A program made the translations under genes and the position numbers. The notes beneath the pieces were generated by a model that was not told where the DNA came from, ran no database searches, and worked only from the letters and a program-made list of their open reading frames with translations. This document shows, piece by piece, positions 61,446 to 64,000 of a DNA stretch of 64,000 nt. This DNA comes from Raskinella chloraquaticus (SeqCode) (GTDB taxonomy: Bacteria; Pseudomonadota; Alphaproteobacteria; Rhizobiales; UBA4765). Each line of letters opens with the position of its first letter. The first letter of the stretch is position 1. The stretch lies in contig DEZK01000013.1 of the NCBI GenBank assembly GCA_002365175.1, positions 84,055 to 148,054 of the forward strand. Reading direction: 5' to 3'.

Positions 61446-62447
61446 TCACCCAGCGATCGTGGCAACAAGGATCGCCTTGATCGTGTGCATGCGGTTTTCA
61501 GCCTGATCGAAAACGATAGAGGCGGAGGACTCGAACACCTCTTCCGTGACCTCCATGCAATCGATTCCGAAACGCGTCTTGATGTCCGCGCCAACCTCCG
61601 TTTCCGCGTTGTGGAATGCGGGCAGGCAATGCATGAACTTGACATAGGGGTTGCCGCTGGCCGCCATCACATCGCGCGTGACGCGATAGGGTATCAGAGC
61701 GTCGATGCGTTTGCCCCAGCCGCTTTCGTCCGCGCCCATCGAAAGCCAGACGTCAGTGTAGATGAAGTCCGCGCCCTTGACGGCATCGGTGATGTTTTCG
61801 GTCAGCGTAAGGCTACCGCCGGTCTGCTTTCCCTCTCCATTCATGCGCTTAACGAAAACGTCATCCGGCCGCAAGTTGCGGGGTGAGGCGATGCGCATGT
61901 CGATGCCGACTTTCGCGCAGCCCACCGCCAGCGTGTGCGCGACATTGTCCCGTCCGTCGCCCAGAAACGCCAGCGTGCAATCCGACAGATGCTTGTGAGT
62001 AAACTCGCGCATCGTCATGAAATCCGCGAGCACCTGTGTGGGATGCGCCTCGTTGGTCAATCCATTGTAAACCGGCACGCCAGCATGGGCGGCAAGCTCA
62101 TCGGCGATGCTTTGTGCAAAGCCGCGATACTCGATGGCGTCATACATGCGGCCCAGCACGCGCGCTGTGTCCTTCATGCTTTCCTTGTGGCCGATGTGGC
62201 TCCCGGCAGGCCCCAGATAGGTGACATGCGCGCCCTGATCGTATGCCGCTACCTCAAAACCCGTACGGGTTCTGGTCGAGTCCTTTTCGAAGATGAGCGC
62301 GATGTTTTTGCGCGACAAACGTTGCTGTTCAGTTCCCGCTCGTTTTGCGGCCTTAAGATCCGCCGCAAGTTGAAGCAGAAAGCGGATTTCAGCCGGCGAC
62401 AGCTCCTCGAGCGTCAGAATGCTTCGTCCTCGCAGATTCATCGGCAT
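61446..62447 (-). CDS. arcB: Ornithine carbamoyltransferase (catabolic type)
   Basis: A 333-residue transcarbamylase. The carbamoyl-phosphate site is FEKDSTRTRTGFE, the ornithine site HCLPAFHN, with the N-terminus MNLRGRSILTLEELSPAEIR. In this operon it phosphorolyses citrulline to ornithine and carbamoyl phosphate. The start at 62447 (MPMNLRG) or 62441 lies inside the 3' end of arcA, an overlap of about 59 bases. The length fits catabolic enzymes. Confidence 0.93.
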   Translation of the reverse strand: MPMNLRGRSILTLEELSPAEIRFLLQLAADLKAAKRAGTEQQRLSRKNIALIFEKDSTRTRTGFEVAAYDQGAHVTYLGPAGSHIGHKESMKDTARVLGRMYDAIEYRGFAQSIADELAAHAGVPVYNGLTNEAHPTQVLADFMTMREFTHKHLSDCTLAFLGDGRDNVAHTLAVGCAKVGIDMRIASPRNLRPDDVFVKRMNGEGKQTGGSLTLTENITDAVKGADFIYTDVWLSMGADESGWGKRIDALIPYRVTRDVMAASGNPYVKFMHCLPAFHNAETEVGADIKTRFGIDCMEVTEEVFESSASIVFDQAENRMHTIKAILVATIAG

Positions 62448-63714
62448 GGTGTTTTTCCTCGAGAACGCATTCCAATGGGTCGCGTTGTATGGGGCAGGAC
62501 ATGCAATGGCTGCCGCCACGCCCGCGCCCCAGCTCCGATCCGCTGAAGGTGATCACCTCGGCGCCCGCCTTGCGAAGAAGCGTGTTGGTGTAGACGTTGC
62601 GATCGTAGGCGACGACCACGCCCGGCCCGATCGCGAGCAGGTTGTTGCCGTCGTCCCACTGCTCGCGTTCGGCCTCATAGGTGTTCCCGCCTGTGGCGAT
62701 CACGCGCAGCCGTTTGATCCCGAGCGCTTGCTGGATCACCGTCAGGAACGGGTCTTTCTCCGCCATGACATCGAGCTTTCCGTCAGACTTGCCCGGGCGC
62801 AGCGCGAACGTGCGGATACGATCAACCACGGGAGGAAACGACGTCACCAGATCGCGGTCCACGAAGGTGAAGATTGTGTCCAGGTGCATGAAGGATCGGT
62901 CACGCGGCATCAGCGCAGCAATAATGCGCGTGGCGGCCCCTTTGGCAAACAGCTGCTTGGCAAGCGCGTACACGGCCTGCGGTGTCGTCCGTTCACCCAT
63001 ACCAATCAACACGATGCCGTCGGCCAACGGCATGACATCGCCGCCTTCCAGTGTCTCGATGCCTGGTGCTGCATCGGAGATGTCGTTCCAAGTTTGGAAT
63101 TTCGCCGCCGCGAAGCGCGGATGGAACTTGTAGACCGCCGCCACATTAGCTGCTTCCGGCCGACGTGCGGGCCAGTACATCGGATTGATCGACACGCCGC
63201 CGTAGACCCAACATGAACTGTCGCGGGTGAACAGCTGGTTGGGCAAGGGCGGCAGGATGAAATCCTGTGGCTCCATGGCCATCCCGCCAAGTCCAGATGG
63301 CGCGAACGGCAGTTCCGCGCGTGCAATTCCGCCGATCAGTAAGCGGCCCAATTCTGCCGCTGGCAAGTCGCCAAGCCAACCACGCAACTCGCTGACCATG
63401 TCGCTGCCAACGGCGGCCACATCGACCCGACGATCCAGCAGCCACGTGCGTGCTTCGGGTATCGCAAGGGTCTCGGCCAGCATCGTGCCGAAATCGAGCA
63501 CGGTGACGGAACGTTCGCGCAACGCGTCAGCAAAGATATCGTGTTCCTGCCGGGCCTTCTTCACCCACAGCACATCATCGAAGAGCAGCGCCTTGCAATT
63601 GTCAGGCGTCAGACGCTGCAGGCTGAGATCGGGGCGATGCACCATCACCTCGCGCAGACGACCGATTTCGGAATAGACGCCGGGATCGGGAACGTTGCCC
63701 GTTTGCACGGTCAT
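62389..63714 (-). CDS. arcA: Arginine deiminase
   Basis: About 441 residues of the guanidino-group-modifying family. It hydrolyses arginine to citrulline and ammonia. Key segments are LEGGDVMPLADG, MHLDTIFTFVD, and the catalytic Cys in GGSHCMSCPIQRDP. Most arginine deiminases end a few residues after this motif. Here another ~27 residues (ECVLEEKHHADESARTKHSD and on) extend into arcB, giving an unusual overlap. The start at 63714 overlaps the arcD stop by four bases; earlier codons lie within arcD. Confidence 0.93.
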   Translation of the reverse strand: MTVQTGNVPDPGVYSEIGRLREVMVHRPDLSLQRLTPDNCKALLFDDVLWVKKARQEHDIFADALRERSVTVLDFGTMLAETLAIPEARTWLLDRRVDVAAVGSDMVSELRGWLGDLPAAELGRLLIGGIARAELPFAPSGLGGMAMEPQDFILPPLPNQLFTRDSSCWVYGGVSINPMYWPARRPEAANVAAVYKFHPRFAAAKFQTWNDISDAAPGIETLEGGDVMPLADGIVLIGMGERTTPQAVYALAKQLFAKGAATRIIAALMPRDRSFMHLDTIFTFVDRDLVTSFPPVVDRIRTFALRPGKSDGKLDVMAEKDPFLTVIQQALGIKRLRVIATGGNTYEAEREQWDDGNNLLAIGPGVVVAYDRNVYTNTLLRKAGAEVITFSGSELGRGRGGSHCMSCPIQRDPLECVLEEKHHADESARTKHSDARGAVAG

Positions 63715-64000
63715 GACGCCACCGCCGGCGCGCTTGTCGCCAACGGGCTTATCGTCCCGTTCCAAAGCAAATAGGCAGCGGCGCAAGCTGCGGCGACGAG
63801 GGCAAGAGCGAGAATGCCTTCAACCACCGTGAAGGGTTTCTCGCCCGTCTCCCTTCTTGCCATCACATAGATGATGATGCCCGGCACATAGAGCATCGCC
63901 GCCATGAAAAGGTATTTCGGGTCGGCGGCATAGACGAGCCAAATGCCATAAAGTGTTGCGACCATGCCTCCCACAAGATCTGAACCGCACTGGGTTTGCC
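63711..64000 (-). CDS. arcD: Arginine/ornithine antiporter, C-terminal part (cut by window end)
   Basis: About 96 C-terminal residues are visible and the frame is open to the window edge. QTQCGSDLVGGMVATLYGIW, YVPGIIIYVMARRETGEKPF and the final helices match ArcD-type amino-acid antiporters of the APC superfamily, which exchange arginine for ornithine across the inner membrane. Its stop overlaps the arcA start, so it is the upstream member of the arc operon. Confidence 0.85.
   Translation of the reverse strand, partial: QTQCGSDLVGGMVATLYGIWLVYAADPKYLFMAAMLYVPGIIIYVMARRETGEKPFTVVEGILALALVAAACAAAYLLWNGTISPLATSAPAVAS

Noticed and set aside
1..64000. CRISPR arrays
   Set aside because: No regularly spaced repeats of 25-40 bases were seen; the only repeats are the three double-hairpin copies and short hexamers.

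Overview
The window is GC-rich alphaproteobacterial chromosome, most likely from the order Hyphomicrobiales outside the Rhizobiaceae. Three things point there: the block recJ-glpX-hom-alaC, ihfA followed by a MerR-type regulator, and rplM-rpsI close to argC. Frequent ATGA overlaps, a class I PHA synthase and a COX15-type heme A synthase fit the same group. These are inferences from gene content, because no rRNA or complete tRNA is present.

Layout, left part. 1-2.9 kb is a nitrate/cyanate-type ABC importer followed by cyanase. 3.0 kb holds infA. 3.4-11.6 kb is a seven-gene minus-strand operon joining a dipeptide-type ABC importer to a gamma-glutamyltransferase and a DUF1028 protein, probably for uptake and hydrolysis of gamma-glutamyl peptides. 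11.7-13.5 kb is an orphan FliK-like/FlhB-C-like pair. 13.6-19.5 kb holds recJ, glpX, hom, alaC and a lipoprotein. 19.6-29.8 kb holds phaC, thioesterases, argC (preceded by an Arg-rich mini-ORF and a terminator that look like an attenuator), speB, rpsI, rplM, an enoyl-CoA hydratase, a CoA-binding protein, metY and ctaA.

Middle. 30-39.5 kb is an exopolysaccharide locus: deacetylase, GNAT/CelD-like protein, Wzc/GumC-like protein with a degenerate kinase domain, Wza-like lipoprotein, GT4 glycosyltransferase, initiating sugar transferase and an O-antigen ligase/polymerase. ihfA, a MerR regulator, an SDR, and two secreted esterases flanking a LysR regulator follow. 44.3-50.6 kb looks like a D-glutamate/D-amino-acid module: DgcA-like epimerase and DgcN-like DUF1611 protein on one strand, and a GltIJKL-like ABC importer with a D-amino-acid transaminase on the other.

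Right part, accessory. At 50,623 base composition changes abruptly. An AT-rich gene for an unassigned reverse transcriptase (YRDD active site) starts on the base after the transaminase stop codon and is split by a frameshift at an A8 run. At 52,166-52,214 lies the 3' part of a tRNA-Pro(GGG) gene, which looks like one end of an integrated island extending rightward past the window. The island carries a Fic protein, decayed phage- or plasmid-type genes interrupted by structured double-hairpin repeats, a P-type cation ATPase, a large unassigned membrane protein, a DUF305 protein, and an arginine deiminase operon (arcD-arcA-arcB-arcC).

The best candidates for something undescribed are the split reverse transcriptase beside the tRNA-Pro fragment, the double-hairpin repeats whose stem arms covary between copies, and the Arg-rich leader in front of argC.
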